A stretch of 64,000 nt of DNA, taken from a virus. How positions within the stretch are numbered: the first letter of the stretch is position 1; each line of letters begins with the position of its first letter. Location: IMG/VR virus record IMGVR_UViG_3300042691_012617, positions 104,427 to 168,426 of that record; one strand, 5' to 3'. Below are positions 33,709 to 39,808 of the stretch, piece after piece. The position numbers were made by a program, and so were the translations under genes. The notes under the pieces were generated by a model. It worked only from the letters and a program-made list of their open reading frames with translations. It was not told where the DNA came from and did not search any database.

Positions 33709-34134
33709 TTAACGCTTAGAGGAGGACTTTTCCTTGAGTTCGTAGAAGTCTTCCTTCATCTCGCTGAGGTCACGCCACACGGCGGCAAGATCCTTTTCAG
33801 AATCATTCTTGCGCTTCTCTTCAAGCGTGTCGATGTGCGTGTACAGATCCTCAAGTTGACGCTGATTGCTTGCGCGGCGTTCCTCTTCTTCTGCCTCCTT
33901 GAGAACCTTCTTCACACGATCATTCGCATCCATGATGCACATTCCTGCCTGATTCACGATGAGACCCATCGCAATCCACAGCAGGGCATTTGCGCCACCC
34001 TGATACGCCTGATACGCACCGAAGCCGACAGCGACAAGACCCGTAAGAACAAACAGCCCACCGAAGTCAACCTGTTCGAACCACGACTTGCTCGTACTGC
34101 CGCTGTAATACCGATTCATTCTCACAATGCTCAT
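33709..34134 (-). CDS. Membrane protein with C-terminal coiled coil
   Basis: 141 residues from ATG 34134, which has AAGGAG eight bases upstream and its own sigma70-like promoter. Two hydrophobic helices (FGGLFVLTGLVAVGFGAYQA and NALLWIAMGLIVNQAGMCIM) are followed by a charged coiled coil of about 75 residues. It could be an inner-membrane holin- or spanin-like protein, but the topology is not diagnostic. A longer frame begins at ATG 34233, overlapping the upstream stop (ATGA), and would add 33 residues. Confidence 0.7.
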   Translation of the reverse strand: MSIVRMNRYYSGSTSKSWFEQVDFGGLFVLTGLVAVGFGAYQAYQGGANALLWIAMGLIVNQAGMCIMDANDRVKKVLKEAEEEERRASNQRQLEDLYTHIDTLEEKRKNDSEKDLAAVWRDLSEMKEDFYELKEKSSSKR

Positions 34135-34186
34135 ATCAAATCTCCTTGGTGTCTGTGACACCTTCTTGGGTTCAAGATCATGGGAG

Positions 34187-34214
34187 ATGCTAACAGGTCT
34201 CCCATTCATGTCAA
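34187..34214 (-). promoter_or_regulatory. Sigma70-like promoter before membrane protein
   Basis: TTGACA (34209-34214), 16-base spacer, TAGCAT (34187-34192). The leader holds a hairpin (GGTGTC-ACA-GACACC) directly before the Shine-Dalgarno AAGGAG, which could regulate translation. Confidence 0.65.
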
Positions 34215-34229
34215 GCAAAATCAAAGGCT

Positions 34230-34637
34230 TCATATGACTGTCAGAGAGCAATATGCTCTGTTTGGAGTTCCACGGTAGTAGCCGAAGATAAGAAGGTGTC
34301 TCTTGTTCTGCTTGCCGCCGCGAACGATTGTTCCGTACTTTATGATTCGCTGACCCATCGTCCGCTGCCAACTGTTGCTAGCAGCAAAGGCTGTGATTGC
34401 GCTTCTCATAGATGTATCGATGGTTCCCTTGAAGAAGTACCCCTTGGTGGAGCCGCCCCATACATTCGACTCCTTCATGAGTTCTACAAGTTGAAGAATT
34501 TCCTTGTAGCCTTTGCTATCAGCCTTGCCGTTCTTCCCCAACTTGGTCGCAAGCAACGCCTTCATCTCGCCCGTGGGGGCGCATGTGCGTGTGCGACACG
34601 CAGTCACACGGGCGTTGTTGCGAAGTGATTTAGCCAC
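34230..34637 (-). CDS. Hypothetical protein
   Basis: 135 residues from GTG 34637 that overlaps the upstream stop. The N-terminal part ARVTACRTRTCAPTGEM is encoded by a GC-rich tract. The rest (LQLVELMKESNVWGGST then TSMRSAITAFAASNSWQRTM and HLLIFGYYRG) looks like a compact alpha/beta domain. I do not recognise it. Confidence 0.65.
   Translation of the reverse strand: MAKSLRNNARVTACRTRTCAPTGEMKALLATKLGKNGKADSKGYKEILQLVELMKESNVWGGSTKGYFFKGTIDTSMRSAITAFAASNSWQRTMGQRIIKYGTIVRGGKQNKRHLLIFGYYRGTPNRAYCSLTVI
34568..34614. repeat. GC-rich tract with inverted repeat (copy 4)
   Basis: CGCCCGTGGGGGCGCATG followed by GTGCGTGTGCGACACGCAG and CACACGGGCG. The ends CGCCCGTG and CACACGGGCG are inverted copies; the core matches the other tracts. 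Confidence 0.55.
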
Positions 34638-35034
34638 CGCTCTTCTTCTTCTTGATCAGCGTGATCTTTCTCTTGACATCAGGACGCTTCATGAACTCCT
34701 CAACATCAGCAAGTGCCTGTAGTTTGAAGGCAATGTACATGTTGGAGGAGAACTTGCCCTTTACATCACCAAGCATCGCTACCAGTTTTACCGATTCAAC
34801 TACTCCAATGTACTCGGCAAGACGCATCGCATCCCGCTGAATGTCCCTCTTCAGGGTGGACACCTTCATGGTTCCATACCCGATCAAGTGAACCACAGGA
34901 TCATTTACATCATCGCTGAAATCCAAACTCTTGGCATTGATACCATTTATGGGCAGGAAATAAGAAGGAGTGTCCTGCTCGTTAAGCATGTTGCGAATGT
35001 CGTTCACAAGTGGATTGTTGAATGGGTCTTTCAT
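34630..35034 (-). CDS. Hypothetical late protein, leaderless start
   Basis: 134 residues from ATG 35034. The beginning MKDPFNNPLVNDIRNMLNE resembles that of the protein at 3477-3914. VKLVAMLGDVKGKFSSNMYI is a possible helical core and the C-terminus is very basic (RKITLIKKKKSGG). A CTAAATA box lies six bases before the ATG with no room for a Shine-Dalgarno site. The L-N-E near residue 19 could be a prohead protease site, which I regard as a guess. Confidence 0.72.
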   Translation of the reverse strand: MKDPFNNPLVNDIRNMLNEQDTPSYFLPINGINAKSLDFSDDVNDPVVHLIGYGTMKVSTLKRDIQRDAMRLAEYIGVVESVKLVAMLGDVKGKFSSNMYIAFKLQALADVEEFMKRPDVKRKITLIKKKKSGG

Positions 35035-35040
35035 ATCCAC

Positions 35041-35047
35041 TATTTAG
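35041..35047 (-). promoter_or_regulatory. Late promoter, leaderless configuration
   Basis: CTAAATA with six bases (GTGGAT) before the ATG at 35034. Confidence 0.65.
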
Positions 35048-35649
35048 TCCCAACTGCTATCAGGATTCTGCTCGGAAAGAATCTCATACTCCATGCGGGT
35101 CGCACAGTCTTCGCAGAGAGTCTTGATCCAAGAGCCGTTCTTGCGCTTGCAGAGGGTTCCAAGGGTGCCGCAGATCTCACACACGCTGCCCGACAGGTTC
35201 TCTGTCATGTCTACGAGACCGCGAATCCTATCGTTTCCACCCCCATAGTAGAAGCGGAGAGTGCCGAACTTCTCCTTCATCTGAAGGATCTGAAATGGAG
35301 TGTCCCCCTGCGCGAGGGAGGGATCGCGTTCGATCTCGCGGTCGATGGCTGCGGCTAGGTTCTCAATCAGACCATCCCATCCGTACCCGAACTCCCAATA
35401 AACAGTTCCGACAGATCGTTGTGGATCATCGACTTTGGTGCCGCTCCCGAAGACTCGGGGGTAACGGGCTTCGATGTCTTCTCTTCGCTTTTCCTGCGTG
35501 TATACGAGGTCTCCGCAAAGTTTGTTGACGGCTTCAACGACTCGGGAGTCTGAAGAGCCGTTTCGACTTCCTCCCCCTCCTCCTGCTTGAACCTCACCGC
35601 CCTGTAGTTGGTCTTCGACGCGCTCTTCTTGTGTATCTCGTTCAGCCAT
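35044..35649 (-). CDS. Zinc-ribbon conserved phage protein
   Basis: 201 residues from ATG 35649. The C-terminal half has MKEKFGTLRFYYGG followed by a treble-clef or ribbon-like CEICGTLGTLCKR and TLCEDC. This combination recurs in phage and bacterial proteins of unknown function; YGWDGLIENLAAAIDREIER precedes it. The first 45 residues are Glu/Gln/Gly-rich and doubtful. The gene overlaps the next one (35367-35774) by about 280 bases in another frame, which is unusual and may reflect a frameshift fusion. Confidence 0.7.
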   Translation of the reverse strand: MAERDTQEERVEDQLQGGEVQAGGGGGSRNGSSDSRVVEAVNKLCGDLVYTQEKRREDIEARYPRVFGSGTKVDDPQRSVGTVYWEFGYGWDGLIENLAAAIDREIERDPSLAQGDTPFQILQMKEKFGTLRFYYGGGNDRIRGLVDMTENLSGSVCEICGTLGTLCKRKNGSWIKTLCEDCATRMEYEILSEQNPDSSWD

Positions 35650-35774
35650 TTTGTATCCTTTTCTGCATCTGATTCGCTTGCGTAAACACAGACAACACAA
35701 CCATGGTCTATTAGATAGCCATGATCGTCATTTCCATGAAAGACCCTTACTGCCCATTGCTTTGCTTTTGCCAC
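35367..35774 (-). CDS. Hypothetical protein overlapping the zinc-ribbon gene
   Basis: 135 residues from GTG 35774, overlapping the stop of the upstream gene. Residues 1-55 (WAVRVFHGNDDHGYLIDHG then DAEKDTKWLNEIHKK) look like a real small domain. From about residue 60 the sequence is low complexity and runs over the zinc-ribbon gene in another frame, so that part may be a shadow. A -1 or +1 shift near 35600 would join this N-terminus to the zinc-ribbon protein; I cannot prove it. Confidence 0.5.
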   Translation of the reverse strand: MAKAKQWAVRVFHGNDDHGYLIDHGCVVCVYASESDAEKDTKWLNEIHKKSASKTNYRAVRFKQEEGEEVETALQTPESLKPSTNFAETSYTRRKSEEKTSKPVTPESSGAAPKSMIHNDLSELFIGSSGTDGMV

Positions 35775-36079
35775 TTCTTCACCTCTTTGTATGCCTTCTC
35801 GTTGTATTCTACGGAGATCAGCACGGCAGCGTAACCATCATGCCCTGAATCGATTGGCTGAATGGCAGCGATTGTACCAAGGTGATAGAACTGCTCACCA
35901 ATCATGAGGAAAGGCCCACCTTCGAAGTCATACATGTCATGACCCCCGCGAGTAAAGCATGCCTTGCCCATCACCTTGTAGACACCGCGCTCGACATCGG
36001 TCGGCTTGATAGTGCGAATGTCCCCGTAGCGACTTCGGACATCGAATTCAAAGTGCTGCCAATTTGATTTGGTGTTCAT
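35747..36079 (-). CDS. Hypothetical early protein, leaderless start
   Basis: 110 residues. Beta-rich appearance (GVYKVMGKACFTRGGHDMYD then FLMIGEQFYHLGTIAAI). No known motif. The -10 box TATACT ends seven bases before the ATG, so a leaderless early transcript is likely. The C-terminal KKWQKQSNGQ overlaps the next gene start. Confidence 0.7.
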   Translation of the reverse strand: MNTKSNWQHFEFDVRSRYGDIRTIKPTDVERGVYKVMGKACFTRGGHDMYDFEGGPFLMIGEQFYHLGTIAAIQPIDSGHDGYAAVLISVEYNEKAYKEVKKWQKQSNGQ

Positions 36080-36086
36080 AGCGTTT

Positions 36087-36115
36087 AGTATACCTCAGGA
36101 AAAGAGGCGTGTCAA
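36087..36115 (-). promoter_or_regulatory. Sigma70-like promoter, near-consensus, leaderless
   Basis: TTGACA (36110-36115), 17-base spacer, TATACT (36087-36092); ATG seven bases later at 36079. It also reads away from the tRNA-Tyr gene, so it restarts transcription after the tRNA cluster. Confidence 0.75.
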
Positions 36116-36116
36116 G

Positions 36117-36198
<82 letters not shown>

Positions 36199-36201
36199 GA
36201 A

Positions 36202-36273
36202 AGCCACCTATCGGATTTGAACCGATGACCTGTTCATTACAAGTGAACTGCACTACCGCTGTGCTAAGGTGGC
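36202..36273 (-). tRNA. tRNA-Thr (anticodon TGT)
   Basis: Acceptor GCCACCT/AGGTGGC, anticodon arm GTTCA-CTTGTAA-TGAAC, T-arm ATCGG-TTCAAAT-CCGAT. Confidence 0.92.
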
Positions 36274-36276
36274 GTA

Positions 36277-36347
36277 TTCCCTCGTATGGATTCGAACCAT
36301 AACTAGAAGAATCAAAATCTCCTGTGCTACCGTTACACAACAAGGGA
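36277..36347 (-). tRNA. tRNA-Gln (anticodon TTG)
   Basis: Acceptor TCCCTTG/CGAGGGA, anticodon arm GGAGA-TTTTGAT-TCTTC, T-loop TTCGAAT. Confidence 0.9.
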
Positions 36348-36348
36348 A

Positions 36349-36420
36349 CTGGTTCGGAAGGATTCGAACCTTCAACCGTCCCGTTAACAGCGGGATGCAC
36401 TACCGTTGTGCTACGAACCA
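36349..36420 (-). tRNA. tRNA-Asn (anticodon GTT)
   Basis: Acceptor TGGTTCG/CGAACCA, anticodon arm TCCCG-CTGTTAA-CGGGA, T-arm GAAGG-TTCGAAT-CCTTC. Confidence 0.92.
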
Positions 36421-36425
36421 TCAAG

Positions 36426-36499
36426 GGTGTCTGACGGGACTTGAACCCGCAACGGGGAGAATCACAATCTCCTGCACTACCAATTGTGCTACAGTCACC
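36426..36499 (-). tRNA. tRNA-His (anticodon GTG) with encoded G-1
   Basis: Anticodon arm GGAGA-TTGTGAT-TCTCC. An extra 5' G opposite discriminator C73 is encoded, the identity element for HisRS. One A-A mismatch lies in the acceptor stem. Confidence 0.88.
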
Positions 36500-36502
36500 G
36501 TA

Positions 36503-36582
36503 AGCGTAGTGAGGGTCTTGAACCCCTTCTCAATCGCTGCTTGCAAGTCAACGATCCTATCCAACCTAGTGTCGGGCTACGC
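36503..36582 (-). tRNA. Divergent tRNA-like gene, possibly tRNA-Cys (GCA)
   Basis: The acceptor GCGTAGC pairs over 7 bp with ACTACGC and the T-loop is TTCAAGA, but the D-arm is irregular and the anticodon stem CGTTG/CAGCG leaves a nine-base loop, ACTTGCAAG. Read with U33 before it, GCA is the anticodon and discriminator U73 suits Cys; TGC (Ala) is the other reading. It may be degenerate. Confidence 0.4.
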
Positions 36583-36586
36583 GAAA

Positions 36587-36658
36587 AGCGAACGATGGGA
36601 TTCGAACCCACGACCATCGGTTTGGAAAACCGAGACTCTACCGCTGAGTTACATTCGC
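36587..36658 (-). tRNA. tRNA-Gly (anticodon TCC)
   Basis: Acceptor GCGAATG/CGTTCGC, anticodon arm TCGGT-TTTCCAA-ACCGA, T-loop TTCGAAT. Confidence 0.92.
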
Positions 36659-36663
36659 GTGAA

Positions 36664-37006
36664 TGGAGTCGGGGGGAATCGAACCCCCGTGTTGACATGC
36701 TTTCCGTGGTGCCTACTACGCCAATAGCCTTCACTTGTTCAGATCCGCCGCTGAAGGCGACTTAGCGGATCAGAGTGGGACTCTTTGTTCTCGGCTTCCT
36801 TCGGCGTTCCCGTTCCCGAAAGCCCAACCGCTGATTTGCTCCTTACACCCTAGCGGTGTCGTAGTGCTTGGAGGTCACGCTGCGAGAGCGTAACGGCGAG
36901 TCTGCTTGTTGGCAGTTTTGGTTTCCATACGCTTTTAAGAGCCTAGCATGGTTCCTCTTGGCGCATCACTCATCAGTCTTCATGCAATCGATGCCTGATC
37001 GACCCC
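36664..37006 (-). ncRNA. ssrA: Phage tmRNA (ssrA), one-piece
   Basis: 343 nt. The 5' GGGGTCG pairs with 3' CGACTCC plus discriminator A, and the T-arm is GGGGG-TTCGATT-CCCCC. The acceptor has G3:U70, the alanine identity element. Between the ends is a short reading frame at 36875-36913: GCC AAC AAG ... TAC GCT CTC GCA GCG TGA, giving tag peptide ANKQTRRYALAA, with the usual Y-A-L-A-A degradation signal. An ATG-started frame in the same register begins at 36928, but in tmRNA the resume codon is normally an Ala codon, so GCC is my choice. tmRNA rescues stalled ribosomes. A sigma70-like promoter lies just upstream and the tRNA cluster follows, so both are probably one transcript. Confidence 0.9.
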
Positions 37007-37028
37007 TTATGAACTTGTCAAGACATGT

Positions 37029-37057
37029 AGTCTAGCACACATCTTGGTTCTTGTCAA
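37029..37057 (-). promoter_or_regulatory. Sigma70-like promoter of tmRNA and tRNA cluster
   Basis: TTGACA (37052-37057), 17-base spacer, TAGACT (37029-37034), about 16 bases before the mature tmRNA 5' end after allowing for the start site. Confidence 0.75.
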
Positions 37058-37059
37058 CC

Positions 37060-37425
37060 TCACTTTAGGCGAAGTAGATACTTTGTTTTGTTCAGGTCGC
37101 CTACCATCTCGTCGCGGATGTTGAGAAGATCCGTGTCCTCGGGCTTGAGCATGGCAGGAACATCCTTGGTCATGTACGCAATAGTTTTGTCGATGAATTC
37201 GACACAACCCGCGTTGTCCTTGTAGTTGACCACGGTCAGTTTGTAATCGTTCTTGGCAGTAGGAACGCCATAACGCCCTGAGAAAGTCTCAACGAACTCA
37301 TCGATGTTGCTACCCAGGGAATCATAGAGACCTCCCAAAGCCTGATGTTCGGCGTAAGACTTGGTTTGCCAATGGAAGACTCGGATTTGAGCCTGAAGGG
37401 TGAGTAGGGTGGTGATGAGTGTCAT
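37060..37425 (-). CDS. Dps/ferritin-like small protein (tentative)
   Basis: 121 residues, all helical. LLTLQAQIRVFHWQTKSYAE then HQALGGLYDSLGSNIDEFVE has the W-H/H-W and E/D spacing of Dps-like four-helix proteins. A small phage family with this pattern exists. It may bind iron or DNA, which I infer only from the fold-like pattern. A CTAAATA late box lies five bases before the ATG, leaving no space for a Shine-Dalgarno site. Confidence 0.7.
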   Translation of the reverse strand: MTLITTLLTLQAQIRVFHWQTKSYAEHQALGGLYDSLGSNIDEFVETFSGRYGVPTAKNDYKLTVVNYKDNAGCVEFIDKTIAYMTKDVPAMLKPEDTDLLNIRDEMVGDLNKTKYLLRLK

Positions 37426-37430
37426 ACCGC

Positions 37431-37437
37431 TATTTAG
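37431..37437 (-). promoter_or_regulatory. Late promoter, leaderless configuration
   Basis: CTAAATA, five bases (GCGGT) before the ATG at 37425. It overlaps the stop region of the next gene. Confidence 0.65.
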
Positions 37438-37673
37438 CCTTCCTCTGTGAGGTACTGGCTGATGTCCTTTTTCATCTCCTCAATACTTCTTTTTGCATCC
37501 TCAAGGATCTTGCGCGAAGCCTCGGCATAACCAATCCGATACTCCTCCCAATAGACAGTCTTATCACTAGTTGCGCTGCCCCATCCCATAGGGGAGGCGT
37601 TTGGCTTCCCCGCTTGGCGGTCGTTCCAACCATCCTTGTACCCCTGACCAGGGGAATAGATCACATCACTCAT
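37434..37673 (-). CDS. Small hypothetical protein
   Basis: 79 residues. The N-terminal half is Gly/Trp-rich (QGYKDGWNDRQAGKPNAS), a pattern found in small phage proteins with G-Y-x-D-G-W-x-D; the C-terminal 35 residues are helical and charged. Starts at an ATG that overlaps the upstream stop. Function unknown. Confidence 0.65.
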   Translation of the reverse strand: MSDVIYSPGQGYKDGWNDRQAGKPNASPMGWGSATSDKTVYWEEYRIGYAEASRKILEDAKRSIEEMKKDISQYLTEEG

Positions 37674-38011
37674 GACTTCTTTCCCTTTCCAACCTTGCGG
37701 GTGACGAGGATCTTGCCATCGCGGACGCGGATGTCAAGAGGAGTCCCCACCCGAATCTTCATCTTGCGACAGACCTCAGGTGGGATGCGAATATAGCACT
37801 TCTTCTCACTTGTCTCCTGACCCGTCTTGGGGTCTAGGTCAAGGAAAAGAGATTCTTCGATGGGAACGATCCATGAAGTGGGTGGCTTCTCCGAACGCTT
37901 CTGTTTTGGCTTGGACTTTTCACCAAAGATCGCGTCATAGTTCCTGTCGAACTCGGACTTGTTGATTGGGCGATACGAGTCGCCCTTTCCTGCACCGTGA
38001 ATACCTTCCAT
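37670..38011 (-). CDS. AbrB-like small protein
   Basis: 113 residues from ATG 38011 (GGAGTTGTT upstream). The N-terminal GAGKGDSYRPINKSEFDRNY then I-F-G is a short conserved phage motif. The C-terminal CYIRIPPEVCRKMKIRVGTP then LDIRVRDGKILV has the strand-loop-strand pattern of SpoVT/AbrB DNA-binding domains. It could be a small transcriptional regulator. Domain call by pattern only. Confidence 0.65.
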   Translation of the reverse strand: MEGIHGAGKGDSYRPINKSEFDRNYDAIFGEKSKPKQKRSEKPPTSWIVPIEESLFLDLDPKTGQETSEKKCYIRIPPEVCRKMKIRVGTPLDIRVRDGKILVTRKVGKGKKS

Positions 38012-38033
38012 AACAACTCCTTTCAATCACTAG

Positions 38034-38106
38034 TAGCGCGAGTGGGATTCGAACCCACACTATGTTGATTTTGAGTCAACTGACTCTGCCGTTGGTCTAC
38101 CGCGCC
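38034..38106 (-). tRNA. tRNA with anticodon CAA (Leu), short variable arm
   Basis: Acceptor GGCGCGG/TCGCGCT, anticodon arm GTTGA-CTCAAAA-TCAAC and T-arm GTGGG-TTCGAAT-CCCAC. The anticodon CAA predicts leucine (TTG), but the variable loop is only five bases, whereas normal tRNA-Leu is class II with a long arm. The amino acid identity is therefore uncertain. Confidence 0.75.
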
Positions 38107-38112
38107 ATGAAA

Positions 38113-38715
38113 TCATTGTACAGATCTGAACCATGCAGTCATAAAGGAATCCGCTTCCTGATATGACTCAAACACGAATGGCTTGCCCTTCATCTTGCTG
38201 TAGAACTGGCTCACCTTCATCGGCTTGAAGTCTCCGACAGAGACCTCTTTCCCCATGCCTGGAAACTCTACTGCATTTCCATCCTCATCCTTGCCTTGTG
38301 TGCCGATCAGCATGCCCTTGCCATCGAACGACTTGTACAACACGGAGTCTTGGTTGTACTTCGATCCCAACTTCTTTAGCATGCCCTTCAACTTACCGCT
38401 GTCATCGCCTTTGTCTCCAATGACGAGAAACGCCTGTTCCTTCACATCCTTGGATACCTCGGAGCCGTACCCTTCGATGTAATGTCCTTCGACCTTGTAG
38501 AAGCCAAACCCCGCAGAACGAATCTCTGCTTGGAGTTGTGCATTCCGCTTCTTGTTCTCGGACACAGGATAGCGACCGCGATAGGCGGTGATGATCCCGA
38601 TGTTGCGCTCCTGCGTGTGCTGCCACAGGCGAACGAGCGATGCCTCGTCAAGGATCTGCATGCTGCTTACTTCATTTGCAGTCTCTGTGAGATTCTTTAG
38701 GGTGTCCTTGTCCAT
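38113..38715 (-). CDS. Conserved phage protein (DUF3293-like pattern)
   Basis: 200 residues. IGIITAYRGRYPVSENKKRN then EIRSAGFGFYKVEGHYIEGY and EQAFLVIGDKGDDSGKLKGM follow the order of a family with the I-x-A-x-R...N-x-x-x-N...E-x-x-F-x-V motif, of unknown function. GKPFVFESYQEADSFMTAWF closes it. AAAGG lies before the ATG. No leader of the capsid-targeting type. Confidence 0.7.
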   Translation of the reverse strand: MDKDTLKNLTETANEVSSMQILDEASLVRLWQHTQERNIGIITAYRGRYPVSENKKRNAQLQAEIRSAGFGFYKVEGHYIEGYGSEVSKDVKEQAFLVIGDKGDDSGKLKGMLKKLGSKYNQDSVLYKSFDGKGMLIGTQGKDEDGNAVEFPGMGKEVSVGDFKPMKVSQFYSKMKGKPFVFESYQEADSFMTAWFRSVQ

Positions 38716-38725
38716 GCTGCGCCTT

Positions 38726-39253
38726 TCAGTAACCCAACTTCTTTAGCGCAGCAATTGTCTCTGCCGCACTCTTGTGCTTGATCCCGATGCCACCACGGGC
38801 TTCCCATTCCTTGATGTTCTTTCCCCAATCATCGATGAGGATGTTGGGAACTCCCTTGGTGACAGCGTAGTCCTTCTTCTGATCCCGCAGGAGAACATGG
38901 CTCTTGGCGGGAAGGGGGCGAAGGTTCTTTTCGATCCACTTCATCTTGTCCTGCTTGGATTTTGACTGCCACGATGTCGTGTGAGCGGACAGGATGTTGG
39001 GATCGTGCTTGGAGATGTATGCCCACAACTGCTTGCCGTCCTTCATCCAAGGAAGTTCCGCAAACAGGTGCGGGTGTTCCTTGTCGATGCGAGGCTTGAG
39101 TGGATTGACATACGAGTCAAAGTTCTTGTTGTTCAGGTCTTTGATACCATAAAGGTTGGCGATGCCGCCGATGATGTCCACCAAGACACCGTCCATGTCG
39201 CAGTAGATCTCGCCCTTGACGGCTTCGTTGATGTGGTGGAGGAATGACTTCAT
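38726..39253 (-). CDS. Capsid-targeted HAD-family phosphatase
   Basis: 175 residues from ATG 39253. The leader MKSFLHHINEA is a clear capsid-targeting sequence with I-N-E then A. The enzyme part has IYCDMDGVLVD (D19, D21 nucleophile and acid), ILSAHTTSW for motif II, a Lys in the KGVPNILIDDW region and D-D as motif IV, so it is a small HAD hydrolase close to 5'-nucleotidases. I infer an injected nucleotidase. A CTAAATA late box lies seven bases before the ATG. Confidence 0.82.
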   Translation of the reverse strand: MKSFLHHINEAVKGEIYCDMDGVLVDIIGGIANLYGIKDLNNKNFDSYVNPLKPRIDKEHPHLFAELPWMKDGKQLWAYISKHDPNILSAHTTSWQSKSKQDKMKWIEKNLRPLPAKSHVLLRDQKKDYAVTKGVPNILIDDWGKNIKEWEARGGIGIKHKSAAETIAALKKLGY

Positions 39254-39260
39254 GACCTGA

Positions 39261-39267
39261 TATTTAG
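39261..39267 (-). promoter_or_regulatory. Late promoter, leaderless configuration
   Basis: CTAAATA, seven bases (TCAGGTC) before the ATG at 39253. Confidence 0.6.
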
Positions 39268-39273
39268 TCGAAA

Positions 39274-39346
39274 TGCTCTCGGTGGGGTTCGAACCCACGA
39301 CTCTCAGATTAAAAGTCTGATACTCTACCAACTGAGTTACGAGAGC
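39274..39346 (-). tRNA. tRNA-Lys (anticodon TTT)
   Basis: Acceptor GCTCTCG/CGAGAGC, anticodon arm TCAGA-CTTTTAA-TCTGA, T-arm GTGGG-TTCGAAC-CCCAC. Confidence 0.93.
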
Positions 39347-39349
39347 GTA

Positions 39350-39423
39350 CATCCCCGACAGGATTCGAACCTGTAACCAACGGATTAGAAATCCGTTGCG
39401 CTATCCTATTGCGCCACGGGGAC
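39350..39423 (-). tRNA. tRNA-Arg (anticodon TCT)
   Basis: Acceptor GTCCCCG/CGGGGAT, anticodon arm ACGGA-TTTCTAA-TCCGT, T-arm ACAGG-TTCGAAT-CCTGT. Confidence 0.93.
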
Positions 39424-39431
39424 AGGTTGAC

Positions 39432-39773
39432 TCAGTACTCTCGTTTCCACTTGATCACGGTGCCGATGTTGAAGGAACGCCATGCTTCCTTCTCCAAGTC
39501 CCAAATGGAAATATTGCTTTGGGGCTTGGGCTTCCGCTGCGGAGGGGCAGACGGATCGGTCGGCGGTACAGCGTCAGGATTGGCGGTGTCCACCTTGACG
39601 GATTCCTGCACGGGCAGAAGACTCTGCGCGAGGGTGCATCGCATCGTCCGTTCGGTTCCATCCGTCTTGGTGAAGATCACCGTGCAGATGCCGCCTCGGA
39701 GACCGTCAAGGATCTCACGGCGGTAGGTTTCTTGTGCGGGGGTGAGGGCGATAGGTGCTTGGGTGTTGCTCAT
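39432..39773 (-). CDS. SH3-like small phage protein (DUF2693-type pattern)
   Basis: 113 residues. GGICTVIFTKTDGTERTMRC then T-L-A-Q-S-L-L-P, a Pro-rich linker and ISIWDLEKEAWRSFNIGTVI form the known pattern of a small beta-barrel phage protein that may bind nucleic acid or protein. The -10 box TAAGAT lies seven bases before the ATG, so the early transcript would be leaderless. Confidence 0.75.
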   Translation of the reverse strand: MSNTQAPIALTPAQETYRREILDGLRGGICTVIFTKTDGTERTMRCTLAQSLLPVQESVKVDTANPDAVPPTDPSAPPQRKPKPQSNISIWDLEKEAWRSFNIGTVIKWKREY

Positions 39774-39780
39774 ATCGAAA

Positions 39781-39808
39781 ATCTTACCACATTACTCAGA
39801 CTTGTCAA
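39781..39808 (-). promoter_or_regulatory. Sigma70-like promoter, leaderless
   Basis: TTGACA (39803-39808), 16-base spacer, TAAGAT (39781-39786); ATG seven bases later. Confidence 0.7.

Noticed and set aside
36269-36727. Plus-strand frame across the tRNA cluster
   Set aside because: It runs through several well-formed tRNA genes and part of the tmRNA; the repeated I-R-T/F-E-P words are reverse reads of conserved T-arms.
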